DNA of 64,000 bases from Halopseudomonas xiamenensis. Lineage in GTDB: Bacteria; Pseudomonadota; Gammaproteobacteria; Pseudomonadales; Pseudomonadaceae. Below the pieces are notes generated by a model. The model was given only the letters and a program-made list of their open reading frames with translations, did no database searches and was not told where the DNA came from. Position 1 is the first letter of the stretch, and each line of letters opens with the position of its first letter. This document shows positions 53,614 through 61,696 of this stretch, piece after piece. The position numbers were made by a program, and so were the translations under genes. The stretch spans positions 186,001 to 250,000 of the forward strand of contig NZ_JACLGO010000001.1 in assembly GCF_014219065.1 (NCBI RefSeq), given 5' to 3'.

Positions 53614-55352
53614 GCTGTTTCTCCTTGGGTTTTGGCTTTTTGCTGCAGGATGTCCGCATCACACTTGGGGCAGAACTCGTGTTCGCCACTCAGATAACCG
53701 TGGTGCGGGCAGATGGAAAAGGTCGGGGTAATGGTCAGGTAGGGCAGCCGGTAGTTAGCCAGCGCCCGTTGTACCAGCCGTCGGCAGGCATCAGCACTGG
53801 CTAGCGGCTCGGCCATGTACAGGTGCAGCACGGTACCGCCGGTGTACTTCTGCTGCAACGGCTCCTGGCGCTGCAGTGCCTCGAACGGATCGCTGGTGAA
53901 ACCGACCGGCAGTTGCGACGAGTTGGTGTAATAGGGCTTGTCCGCCGTGCCGGCCTGCAGGATGTCGGGGAAGCGCTTGCGATCCTCCTTGGCGAAGCGG
54001 TAGGTGGTGCCCTCGGCCGGTGTGGCTTCGAGGTTGTACATGTGCCCGGTCTGCTCCTGGAATTCGGTCATGCGCCCGCGCACATGGTCCAGCAGGCGGA
54101 TGGCCATGGCATGACCCTCCGGATCGGTGATGTCCCGCGCGTTGTCGGTGAAGTTGCGGATCATCTCGTTGATGCCGTTGACGCCCAGGGTGGAGAAGTG
54201 GTTTCTCAGGGTGCCCAGGTAGCGCCTGGTATAGGGGAACAGCCCGGCATCCATATGCCGCTGGATCACCTCGCGCTTGAGTTCGAGGCTGTCACGGCCC
54301 AGTTCCAGCAACCGATCCAGCGCCTGCAGCAGGCCTACCTCATCACCCTTGTGCAGATAGCCCAGGCGCGCGCAGTTGACCGTCACCACGCCCAGCGATC
54401 CGGTCTGTTCCGCCGAGCCGAACAGCCCATTGCCGCGCTTGAGCAGCTCGCGCAGGTCCAGTTGCAGGCGGCAGCACATGGAGCGCACCATGTTCGGCTG
54501 CAGCTCCGAGTTGAGGAAGTTCTGAAAGTAGGGCAGGCCGTACTTCGCGGTCATGGCGAACAGTCGCTCGGCATTCTCGCTGTGCCAGGGGAAGTCGTGG
54601 GTGATGTTGTAGGTCGGGATCGGGAAGGTGAACACCCGCCCCTTGGCGTCGCCCTGGCTCATCACCTCGATATAGGCACGGTTGATCATGTCCATCTCCT
54701 CCTGCAGCTCGCCGTAGCAGAAGGGCATCTCCTCACCGCCGATCACCGGCACCTGCTCGCGCAGGTCCTCCGGGCAGACCCAGTCGAAGGTCAGGTTGGT
54801 GAAGGGCGTCTGGGTACCCCAGCGCGATGGGACGTTGAGGTTGTAGATCAGCTCCTGCATGTACTGGCGCACCTGCCGGTAGTCGAGCCGATCCTTGCGC
54901 ACGAAGGGCGCCATGTAGGTATCGAAGGAGCTGAACGCCTGGGCGCCGGCCCATTCGTTCTGCAGGGTGCCGAGGAAGTTGACGATCTGCCCTACAGCGC
55001 TGGACATATGCCTGGGCGGCGCCGACTCGATCTGCCCGGGAATGCCATTGAGTCCCTCGTTGAGCAGCGTGCGCAGCGACCAGCCGGCGCAGTAGCCGCT
55101 GAGCATGTCCAGGTCGTGGATATGGATATCGCCGTCGCGGTGGGCCTGGCCGATCTCAATCGGGTACACATGGCTGAGCCAGTAGTTGGCGATGATCTTG
55201 CCGGCACTGTTGAGAATCAGCCCACCCAGGGAGTAGCCCTGGTTGGCATTGGCATTGACCCGCCAGTCCTGGCGGTTCAGGTATTCATCGATGGTGCTGG
55301 CGACGTCCAGGTAGGTGCGGCCGGCCATACCGAAGGAAGTGGAAGCTGACAT
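53610..55352 (-). CDS. nrdD: Anaerobic ribonucleoside-triphosphate reductase, catalytic body (NrdD)
   Basis: A 580-residue class III reductase body. GYCAGWSLRTLL contains the first active-site Cys (Cys88) and MVRSMCCRLQLDL the second. YNITHDFPWHSENAERLF and VNCARLGYL are family segments. The C-terminus has the metal-binding ICPHHGYLSGEHEFCPKCD but then stops: the glycyl-radical segment is in the next gene. No N-terminal ATP-cone is present, and none is encoded upstream, so allosteric control differs from E. coli NrdD. ATG at 55352 has GAGG 7 bp upstream; a longer frame has no support. An ANR box controls it. Confidence 0.9.
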   Translation of the reverse strand: MSASTSFGMAGRTYLDVASTIDEYLNRQDWRVNANANQGYSLGGLILNSAGKIIANYWLSHVYPIEIGQAHRDGDIHIHDLDMLSGYCAGWSLRTLLNEGLNGIPGQIESAPPRHMSSAVGQIVNFLGTLQNEWAGAQAFSSFDTYMAPFVRKDRLDYRQVRQYMQELIYNLNVPSRWGTQTPFTNLTFDWVCPEDLREQVPVIGGEEMPFCYGELQEEMDMINRAYIEVMSQGDAKGRVFTFPIPTYNITHDFPWHSENAERLFAMTAKYGLPYFQNFLNSELQPNMVRSMCCRLQLDLRELLKRGNGLFGSAEQTGSLGVVTVNCARLGYLHKGDEVGLLQALDRLLELGRDSLELKREVIQRHMDAGLFPYTRRYLGTLRNHFSTLGVNGINEMIRNFTDNARDITDPEGHAMAIRLLDHVRGRMTEFQEQTGHMYNLEATPAEGTTYRFAKEDRKRFPDILQAGTADKPYYTNSSQLPVGFTSDPFEALQRQEPLQQKYTGGTVLHLYMAEPLASADACRRLVQRALANYRLPYLTITPTFSICPHHGYLSGEHEFCPKCDADILQQKAKTQGETA

Positions 55353-55422
55353 GCATTGCCTCTGCGGGTTGGGTGTTTTTTGCTTGGTGACACAATATGT
55401 TGTATGTGTCGGTGTTGTGCGC

Positions 55423-55464
55423 ACTATATGTGCCTGACCCTCGGTCATCTTTGACGAAGATCAA
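55423..55464 (-). promoter_or_regulatory. ANR/DNR-dependent promoter of nrdD
   Basis: TTGAC-GAAG-ATCAA at 55451-55464 is an FNR-type box with one mismatch. On the minus strand TATAGT (55423-55428) is a strong -10. The box centre lies 32 bp from the -10 centre, i.e. about -41.5 from a start near 55416. Confidence 0.8.
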
Positions 55465-55496
55465 ATCTGCTGATTTCTCCCGCGCCGACCGCTGAC

Positions 55497-55539
55497 TTGA
55501 TATTTGTCAAGTAATAATCATTCTCATAAGGCGCATACT
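55497..55539 (+). promoter_or_regulatory. ANR/DNR box, Fur-like box and -10 of the TonB receptor gene
   Basis: TTGAT-ATTT-GTCAA (55497-55510) is an ANR/DNR box. AATAATCATTCTC (55513-55525) matches 11 of 13 positions of the Fur core GATAATCATTATC. CATACT (55534-55539) is -10-like, 33 bp from the box centre. The order suggests activation under low oxygen or NO and repression by iron-loaded Fur. Confidence 0.7.
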
Positions 55540-55591
55540 TGCTCCCGTTCATATCGCCGGCTGTTCGCCGATAGTCTTCAGGGAGTCACCC

Positions 55592-57637
55592 ATGCCTTTT
55601 CAACCCAAACTCCTGGCTCTGGCCTGCCTGGCCCTGGGCAGTTGTGCCGCCTGGGCCGAGCAGCTGGAGCTGCAACCCACCGTTGTTACCGCCAAGGGCT
55701 ATGCAGCCGGTGCCCAGGACACGCCCCAGGCCATCGAGCTGTTGCAACCGCAGCCGGTCAGTGCCGAAGCCCTCGGCAGTCTGTTCCGTGGCGAGCCGGG
55801 GTTGGCGGTGCACAGCGATGGTGCCTGGGGGCAGAATCCAGTACTGCGTGGCCTGAAGAAGGAAAGCGTGGTGCTGATGGTCGATGGGGTGCGGGTCAAC
55901 TCTGCGCAACCCCAGGGCGCGCTGGCCTCCTTCAGTGACCTGGGCCTGGTGGAGCGGGTAGAAGTGGTCAAGGGGCCGGGCTCGGTGCTGTACGGCAGCG
56001 GCGCCATGGGCGGGGTGGTCAACGTGCTGACACCTCAGGCGAAATTCACTGACCAGCGCCGGCAGGGCGGCCGCTTCGGCGTCAGTGCCGGCAGCGTCGA
56101 CGATGCTCTCAGCGGCGCCCTGATACTGGAGGACTCCGGTCCGACCCATGGCCTGTTGGTCGGTGCTGCAGGCAGCAACGTGGATGATTACAAAAGTCCC
56201 GAGGGTACCGAGCAGGATACCGGTTACCGTTCCAACAGCCTGCTGCTCAAGTATAAGCAGAAGATCGCCGACGACTATGTGCTGCGCCTGAACCTGCAGC
56301 GCCATGATGACCGCGACGTCTGGTATCCCGGCTCGCGCAAGACCGCGCCGGCGGCCCAGGCTCACCTGGGCGAGATCACCATGCACTCGCCGAAGCAGAC
56401 CCGCGAGCTGTACTCCCTGGGGCTGGATGCGCCCTTGGGCTCGGGCACGCTGATGACCGAGGTCTATCGTCAGGAGGTCTACCGCGAGATCCGTGCCTGG
56501 TCATCCAACCTGCGCCGCAACTATGTGGAGAACGACGTCGATTTCACCACCCACGGCCTGCGCAGCAGCTGGCTAGCGGCGATCGGTGACAACCACCAGT
56601 TGACCCTGGGGGCTGAAGGCTGGCGCATGACAGCTGATCCGGAGCGCTACATGTCGCCATCACCGACCGGCGTGCGTCAGCTGAACAACCCGTTCGAGAA
56701 TGGCGAGATGACCTCACTCGGGGTCTTCGTGCAGGATGATTTCAGCATCGGCCAGACCCGCATCACCGCCGGGCTGCGTTATGACCGGGTCAGCGGCGAT
56801 GCCAGCCAGAAGGGCACCGGCCCGGCCGCCCAGACCAGCGGCCTGGGCAGCAGCGACAACAACCTGTCCTGGTCGCTGGGGGTGGTGCAGCCATTGACCG
56901 ACACGCTCAACGCCTACGCCAATATCGGCCAGGCCTACCGCTCGCCGGACATGCGCGAACGTTTCGAGGATGCCGCCCGCGGCGACGGCTACTATCACAT
57001 CGGCAACCCGAAACTGGATCCGGAACGCTCCACCAGTCTGGAGATCGGTCTCAAGGGCCGGGACGGCGCGCTCGCCTATCAGTTGGCGGCGTTCCATACT
57101 CGTATCGATGACTATATCGCCGGTCGGGTGATCGATGGCCAGGTGCAGCAGGGGCTGCCGGTCAAGCGCACCGAGAATGTCGACGAGGTCGAGATCTACG
57201 GTGTGGAGGGCGACCTGGACCTGCCGGTGGGCGCCTTGCTGCTGGATACCGGCTTCACCTGGCTGCGCGGCGAGAACAAACAGTACGACGAACCCCTGTA
57301 CCAGATGCCCGGCCACGAACTGCGCCTGGGCATCGGCCAGCCCGCCGAGCTGGGCCTGTCCTGGCGCCTGGGCGTGCGTGCTGTGGCCGAACAGGACCGC
57401 GTCGCCACCCGTTTCTCCGGCGGCAGCGAAGATGCCACCCCCGGCTACGCCGTAGTGGACGCGCGCCTGGGCTGGGGCTTCGGCGCCCTGGCCGGCCTGC
57501 AAACCGCCCGCGTGGATCTGCGCCTGAACAACCTGCTGGACAAGGACTACCATGAGCACCTGGCCGATGGTGTCAGCGGCTGGGAACTGTCTGCGCCGGG
57601 GCGGGGGGCGGTGTTGGCGGTGAGTGGGAGTTTCTGA
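55592..57637 (+). CDS. TonB-dependent outer-membrane receptor
   Basis: A 681-residue receptor: signal peptide (LLALACLALGSCAAWA), TonB-box-like TVVTAKG, plug domain with LFRGEPGLAVHSDGAWGQNPVLRGL, VVLMVDGVRVN and VEVVKGPGSVLYGSGAMGGVVNV, then a beta-barrel ending GRGAVLAVSGSF with terminal Phe. The ligand is not evident; haem, ferric siderophore or copper are options. The Fur-like site favours iron or haem, and the ANR box favours anaerobic use. A GGGAG ribosome site precedes ATG. Transcribed divergently from nrdD. Confidence 0.88.
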   Translation: MPFQPKLLALACLALGSCAAWAEQLELQPTVVTAKGYAAGAQDTPQAIELLQPQPVSAEALGSLFRGEPGLAVHSDGAWGQNPVLRGLKKESVVLMVDGVRVNSAQPQGALASFSDLGLVERVEVVKGPGSVLYGSGAMGGVVNVLTPQAKFTDQRRQGGRFGVSAGSVDDALSGALILEDSGPTHGLLVGAAGSNVDDYKSPEGTEQDTGYRSNSLLLKYKQKIADDYVLRLNLQRHDDRDVWYPGSRKTAPAAQAHLGEITMHSPKQTRELYSLGLDAPLGSGTLMTEVYRQEVYREIRAWSSNLRRNYVENDVDFTTHGLRSSWLAAIGDNHQLTLGAEGWRMTADPERYMSPSPTGVRQLNNPFENGEMTSLGVFVQDDFSIGQTRITAGLRYDRVSGDASQKGTGPAAQTSGLGSSDNNLSWSLGVVQPLTDTLNAYANIGQAYRSPDMRERFEDAARGDGYYHIGNPKLDPERSTSLEIGLKGRDGALAYQLAAFHTRIDDYIAGRVIDGQVQQGLPVKRTENVDEVEIYGVEGDLDLPVGALLLDTGFTWLRGENKQYDEPLYQMPGHELRLGIGQPAELGLSWRLGVRAVAEQDRVATRFSGGSEDATPGYAVVDARLGWGFGALAGLQTARVDLRLNNLLDKDYHEHLADGVSGWELSAPGRGAVLAVSGSF

Positions 57638-57686
57638 GCCGGGGCGCGGCAACCCATTGTGAGAGGGTTAATGTGGCAGGTAGCCC

Positions 57687-57953
57687 GCTGTCGTCGAGCG
57701 GGCGCTCGACAACCCGACCCCCGCACTGTGCTCCTCCTGGGGGTGTAGCGCGCCTGCGCTACGCCTTGCGGTGCTGGCCGGAGATGTTGGTGTGGCAGGT
57801 AGCCCGCTGTCGTCGAGCGGGCGCTCGACAACCCGATACCCACACGGTGCACTCCCTGGGGGTGTAGCGCCCCCGCGCTACGCCTGCGGTGCTGGCCGGA
57901 GATGTCGGTGTTGCAGGTTGCTCGCTGTCGTCGCGCGGGGGCGCGATAACCCT
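57687..57953. repeat. Two-hairpin repeat array between the TonB receptor and second norR
   Basis: Short hairpin 2 at 57687-57716, hairpin 1 at 57740-57766, hairpin 2 at 57806-57835, hairpin 1 at 57859-57884 and a mutated hairpin 2 at 57924-57953. The unit period is 119 bp, with GTGTGGCAGGTAGCCCGC-type spacer sequence conserved between units. It fills the 319 bp convergent gap. Confidence 0.9.
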
Positions 57954-57956
57954 GGG

Positions 57957-59504
57957 TCAAATCCCCAGCCGCTTCACCAGGCGGGAAAAGTTACCGCGGT
58001 CCACGCCCAGCTCCTGGGCGGCGCGGCTCTGGTTGTTGTCGTTGCGTTCCAGCGCCTGGCGGATCAGTTGTACCTGGAACCGCTCGGTGGCTTCGCGTAG
58101 CGTCTGGCCGATAGTTGGCTGGGGCAGGTCGAGGCTGCCTGACTCCACTACCGAGGCGGCAACATCCACCGGCGAGCCTCCCAGGTCCAGTAACTCCGCG
58201 GTCAGGGTCAGCAGGCGCCGGCCGCCATCCTGTCCTGCTTGAGCCTTGAGCACCGCTCGGCTGATCAGGTGTTCCAGTTCGCGCACATTGCCCGGCCAGG
58301 GGTAGGCCAGCAGCGCCTCGCGGGCGCTGGTATCCAGTCGCAGGCCGCGCAGGCCGATACGACGGCGGTTCTGTTCGAGAAAGTGCCCGGCCAGCAGCAA
58401 CACATCCTTGTGCCGCTCGCGCAGACTGGGCACGGCAATCGGGTAGACACCCAGGCGATGATAGAGGTCGGCGCGGAAGCGCCCCTCGGCCACTTCACGG
58501 TGCAGATCCCGGTTGCTCGCGGCGATGATGCGCACATCCACCTGATGATGACTGTCACTGCCCAGGCGCTGCACCTCACCGCTCTGCAGCGCGCGCAGCA
58601 GCTTGGGTTGCACGGTCAGCGGCAGTTCGCCGACCTCATCGAGGAACAGCGTGCCGCCATGGGCCAGCTCGAACTTGCCGACACGGCTCTGCACCGCCCC
58701 GGAAAACGCCCCGCGGGTATGACCGAACAGCTCGCTCTCCACCAGGTTCTCCGGCAGCGCCGCGCAGTTCAGATAGATCAGCGGCGCACGGGCGCGGTTG
58801 GACAACGCATGCACGCGCCGCGCCACCAGCTCCTTGCCGACCCCGGTCTCGCCGGTGATCAGTACCGCCAGGTCGGAGCGGGCGACCATGTCGATTTCCT
58901 GCTGTAATCGCGCCATGGCCCGGCTGCGGCCGATCAGTTCCTGCTGCCCGTCGGCCACCAGTGCCTGGGTCATCGCCTGGTGATGTTCGGTGCGGCTCTG
59001 CAACTGGTTGGTCAGCTCGGTAATGCGGATCACCGCCTCGCTCAGCCGAGCCAGATAGCGCAACTGGCCGGGGTCGATCCGGTCGAAGGCGTTGGCGTTG
59101 AGCGCGTCCAGGGTCAGCACGCCCCAGGGCATGCCCTGCAGATACAGGGCGATGCCGAGACAGTCATGCACATGCAGGTCGCCCTCGACCGCATGCAACA
59201 GGCCGTCGTAGGGATCGGGCAGCGGTGAGTCGGCGGCAAAGCGCACCGGTTCGTGACTGAGCAGGATCTTCGCCAGGCGCGGGTGGTCATCCACCACGAA
59301 ATGCCGGCCCAGGGTATCGGTACTCAGGCCATCCACCGCCAGCGGGATCAGCTCGGTGCCGCGCAACTGCAGCAGCGCCGTGGCATCGCAGGGCAGCATC
59401 TGGCGTACGGTGGCCAGCAACTGGGCGAAGCGTTCGGCAGGTGCCATGTCGCGGGCCAGGTCGGTGATCACGGCCAGCAGCGGGTAGGCGTCGTTTGCTG
59501 TCAT
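57957..59504 (-). CDS. NorR/FhpR-type sigma-54 activator (second copy)
   Basis: A 515-residue paralogue of the norR product at 43.4 kb. GAF domain (about 15-165), AAA+ domain with Walker [17 protein letters not shown], sigma-54 loop GAFSGA and Walker [12 protein letters not shown], then a Fis-type helix-turn-helix [24 protein letters not shown]. The recognition helix differs from the first copy ([10 protein letters not shown] versus DASNLHKLAR). It is divergent from hmp, the arrangement of P. aeruginosa fhpR-fhp. Its start codon overlaps the most distal operator. Confidence 0.9.
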   Translation of the reverse strand: MTANDAYPLLAVITDLARDMAPAERFAQLLATVRQMLPCDATALLQLRGTELIPLAVDGLSTDTLGRHFVVDDHPRLAKILLSHEPVRFAADSPLPDPYDGLLHAVEGDLHVHDCLGIALYLQGMPWGVLTLDALNANAFDRIDPGQLRYLARLSEAVIRITELTNQLQSRTEHHQAMTQALVADGQQELIGRSRAMARLQQEIDMVARSDLAVLITGETGVGKELVARRVHALSNRARAPLIYLNCAALPENLVESELFGHTRGAFSGAVQSRVGKFELAHGGTLFLDEVGELPLTVQPKLLRALQSGEVQRLGSDSHHQVDVRIIAASNRDLHREVAEGRFRADLYHRLGVYPIAVPSLRERHKDVLLLAGHFLEQNRRRIGLRGLRLDTSAREALLAYPWPGNVRELEHLISRAVLKAQAGQDGGRRLLTLTAELLDLGGSPVDVAASVVESGSLDLPQPTIGQTLREATERFQVQLIRQALERNDNNQSRAAQELGVDRGNFSRLVKRLGI

Positions 59505-59557
59505 ATATACAACTTGATTGTTGTTTCTACATCGAAGGTGATGTTGTTATTTATACA
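59499..59557. promoter_or_regulatory. Three NorR-type operators (TGT-N7-ACA)
   Basis: TGTCATATATACA (59499-59511), TGTTGTTTCTACA (59519-59531) and TGTTATTTATACA (59545-59557) all fit TGT-N7-ACA. Spacings are 20 and 26 bp. The centres lie about 50, 76 and 96 bp upstream of the -24 element of hmp, mirroring the layout at 43.3 kb but with a different outer base pair. Confidence 0.8.
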
Positions 59558-59599
59558 CAAGCAGCGCTGAAGTCCAGTAAAGGCGCGATTTTTTGTCTC

Positions 59600-59615
59600 T
59601 GGCACGATACATGCT
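59600..59615 (+). promoter_or_regulatory. Sigma-54 promoter of hmp
   Basis: TGGCAC-GATAC-ATGCT has a perfect -24 element and an invariant GC at -12, with one mismatch to TTGCW. It predicts a start near 59626. Confidence 0.75.
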
Positions 59616-59661
59616 CTGGACTCCCGCTTGATCCGAAGCAATGTCCAACAAGAGAGAGTCC

Positions 59662-60837
59662 ATGCTATCCCAACAGAGTAAAGACATCATCGCCGCCACC
59701 CTGCCGGTGGTTCGCGAGCACGCCGCCACCATCACCGAAGTCTTCTACCCGCTGATGTTCGAGCGTTACCCGGCGGTCAAGGCGTACTTCAACGAAGCGC
59801 ACCAGCGCCAGGGCACCCAGCCCCAGGCCCTGGCCAATGCCGTGGTCGCCTATGCGGCGAACCTGGAGCGCCTGGAGGTGCTGGGTGATGCGGTATCGCT
59901 GATCGTGCAGAAGCACGTGTCACTGAATATTCAGCCGGAACACTACCCGATTGTCGGCGAGTGCCTGCTGGCCGCGATCCGCGAAGTGCTCGGCGCCGCC
60001 AGCGATGAGGTGCTGGCCGCCTGGGGCGAGGCCTATGGTCAACTGGCGGATATCCTGATTGCCGCCGAGGAACAGCGCTACCAGCAGAACGAGCAGAAGA
60101 CCGGCGGCTGGCGCGGCGAGCGCAGCTTCACCGTGCAGCGCAAGGAGCAGGAAAGCGAGGTGATCACCTCCTTCTACCTGGTGCCCAGCGATGGCGGCGC
60201 GCTGGCGGAGTTCATGCCCGGCCAGTTCACCTGCGTCGTGGTGGATATCGACGGGCGTAGCCTGCGTCGCAACTATTCGCTGTCTGACCGTCCGGGTCAG
60301 GGGCACTACCGCATCAGCGTCAAACGTGAGGCAGAAGGGGAGGTGTCCAACTTCCTGCACGACCGGGTCCAGGTCGGCGATGAGCTGCGCCTGACCGCGC
60401 CCAGCGGTAACTTCGTGCTGAACCAGCAACAACGGCCGCTGGTGCTGCTCACCGGTGGCGTCGGCATCACACCGGCCATCAGCATGCTGCAGCCGGCGCT
60501 GGAGAGCGGCCGGCAGGTGCACTTCCTGCACGGCGCGTTGAACAGCCGCACCCACGCCTTCCGCGAGCATGTCGATGCCCTGGCGCAGCAGCATGACAAC
60601 CTCAAGGTGGGCTATGTCTACAGCGATCCGCTGGAAGGCGACCAGGCCCATGACACCGGCTTCTTCGACCAGCAGAAGCTCAGCGCCATGCTGCCCGACA
60701 GCCAGGATGTGGATGTCTACTTCCTCGGACCCAAGCCCTTCATGCAGAGCTGCCAGAAGCTGCTGAACGAGCTGGGTATCCCGGCGGAGAACCAGCGCTA
60801 TGAGTTCTTCGGGCCGTTGGAGGAGTTGTCGGCCTGA
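59662..60837 (+). CDS. hmp: Flavohaemoglobin / nitric oxide dioxygenase
   Basis: A 391-residue protein that oxidises NO to nitrate. The N-terminal globin domain (about 1-140) has the distal Tyr/Gln region FYPLMFERYP and the proximal His in VQKHVSLNIQPEHYPIVGE. The FAD domain has RRNYSLSD, and the NAD domain LLTGGVGITPAISML and YFLGPKPFMQ. I use ATG at 59662 (MLSQQSKDII), the standard flavohaemoglobin N-terminus; an in-frame ATG seven codons earlier has a weaker ribosome site. It is driven by the sigma-54 promoter and second NorR. Confidence 0.93.
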   Translation: MLSQQSKDIIAATLPVVREHAATITEVFYPLMFERYPAVKAYFNEAHQRQGTQPQALANAVVAYAANLERLEVLGDAVSLIVQKHVSLNIQPEHYPIVGECLLAAIREVLGAASDEVLAAWGEAYGQLADILIAAEEQRYQQNEQKTGGWRGERSFTVQRKEQESEVITSFYLVPSDGGALAEFMPGQFTCVVVDIDGRSLRRNYSLSDRPGQGHYRISVKREAEGEVSNFLHDRVQVGDELRLTAPSGNFVLNQQQRPLVLLTGGVGITPAISMLQPALESGRQVHFLHGALNSRTHAFREHVDALAQQHDNLKVGYVYSDPLEGDQAHDTGFFDQQKLSAMLPDSQDVDVYFLGPKPFMQSCQKLLNELGIPAENQRYEFFGPLEELSA

Positions 60838-60844
60838 ATGCTGT

Positions 60845-61633
60845 TTAGAACTTCATGCCCGGCAGGTTCAGTGAGGCGGTGTTGCCGCCATCCACGGCCA
60901 GTGCCTGACCGGTGACGTAGCTGGCGTCGTCACTGGCGAGGAAGGCGATGGCGCCGGCGATTTCTTCGGGGCGGCCATAGCGGCGCAGTTCGCAGCGTGA
61001 ACCCAGCTTGCCTTCCTTGTCGTTGGCCCGGGCATAGTCGAATACCCGCTGGGTCATGCCGGTCTCGATCAGGCCGGGGCACACGGCGTTGACGCGGATG
61101 TTCCACTGGCCAAGATCGCAGGCTGCGGTCATGGTGAAGTTGATTACCCCGGCCTTGGAAGCGCTGTAGGCGTTGCCCCCGGCACCGGAACGGATACCGG
61201 CGACCGAGGCGGTGTTGATTATCGCACCGCCGTTCTGTTCGCGCATCTGACGGGAGGCATACTTGGTGAACAGCATCACGCCGAACAGGTTGACCTGGAT
61301 GATCTGCTGCCAGGTTTCCAGACTCTGGTCAGTGGCGATGCTGTAATCGCCACCGGCGATGCCGGCGTTGTTACACAGCACGTCCAGTCGGCCGAAGTGG
61401 CCTACGGTATCCGCCACGCATTGCTCGACGGCGGCTTCATCGCTCACATCCAGCTCCCGGTGCAGTACCTCGGTGCCGGCCGGCAGCTCGGCGAGCGTCT
61501 GGGACAGCCCCTCCGCATTGCGATCCACCAGCATCAGCCGGGCACCTTCGCTGGCCAGGCGTTTGGCGGTGGCACGACCAATACCGCTGCCGGCACCGGT
61601 GATCAGAACAATCCTGTTATCGAAGCGTTGCAT
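60845..61633 (-). CDS. Short-chain dehydrogenase/reductase
   Basis: A 262-residue SDR with TGAGSGIGRA, CNNAGIAGG, catalytic Ser in INTASVAG and YSASKAG (Tyr, Lys). VTGQALAVDGG is the usual C-terminal signature. Substrate unknown. The ATG has AGGAG upstream. It is convergent with hmp (7 bp gap) and lies downstream of surE in the same direction, 63 bp away. Confidence 0.88.
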   Translation of the reverse strand: MQRFDNRIVLITGAGSGIGRATAKRLASEGARLMLVDRNAEGLSQTLAELPAGTEVLHRELDVSDEAAVEQCVADTVGHFGRLDVLCNNAGIAGGDYSIATDQSLETWQQIIQVNLFGVMLFTKYASRQMREQNGGAIINTASVAGIRSGAGGNAYSASKAGVINFTMTAACDLGQWNIRVNAVCPGLIETGMTQRVFDYARANDKEGKLGSRCELRRYGRPEEIAGAIAFLASDDASYVTGQALAVDGGNTASLNLPGMKF

Positions 61634-61696
61634 TGCAATCTCCTGTGGTGGCTGCGACCGGCTCGGCAGCGCAGCTGTTCTCGGTAAAAGACAGGT

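Noticed and set aside
53823-55349. 508-codon plus-strand frame opposite nrdD
   Set aside because: Shadow of nrdD; the translation is compositionally odd and lacks any motif.
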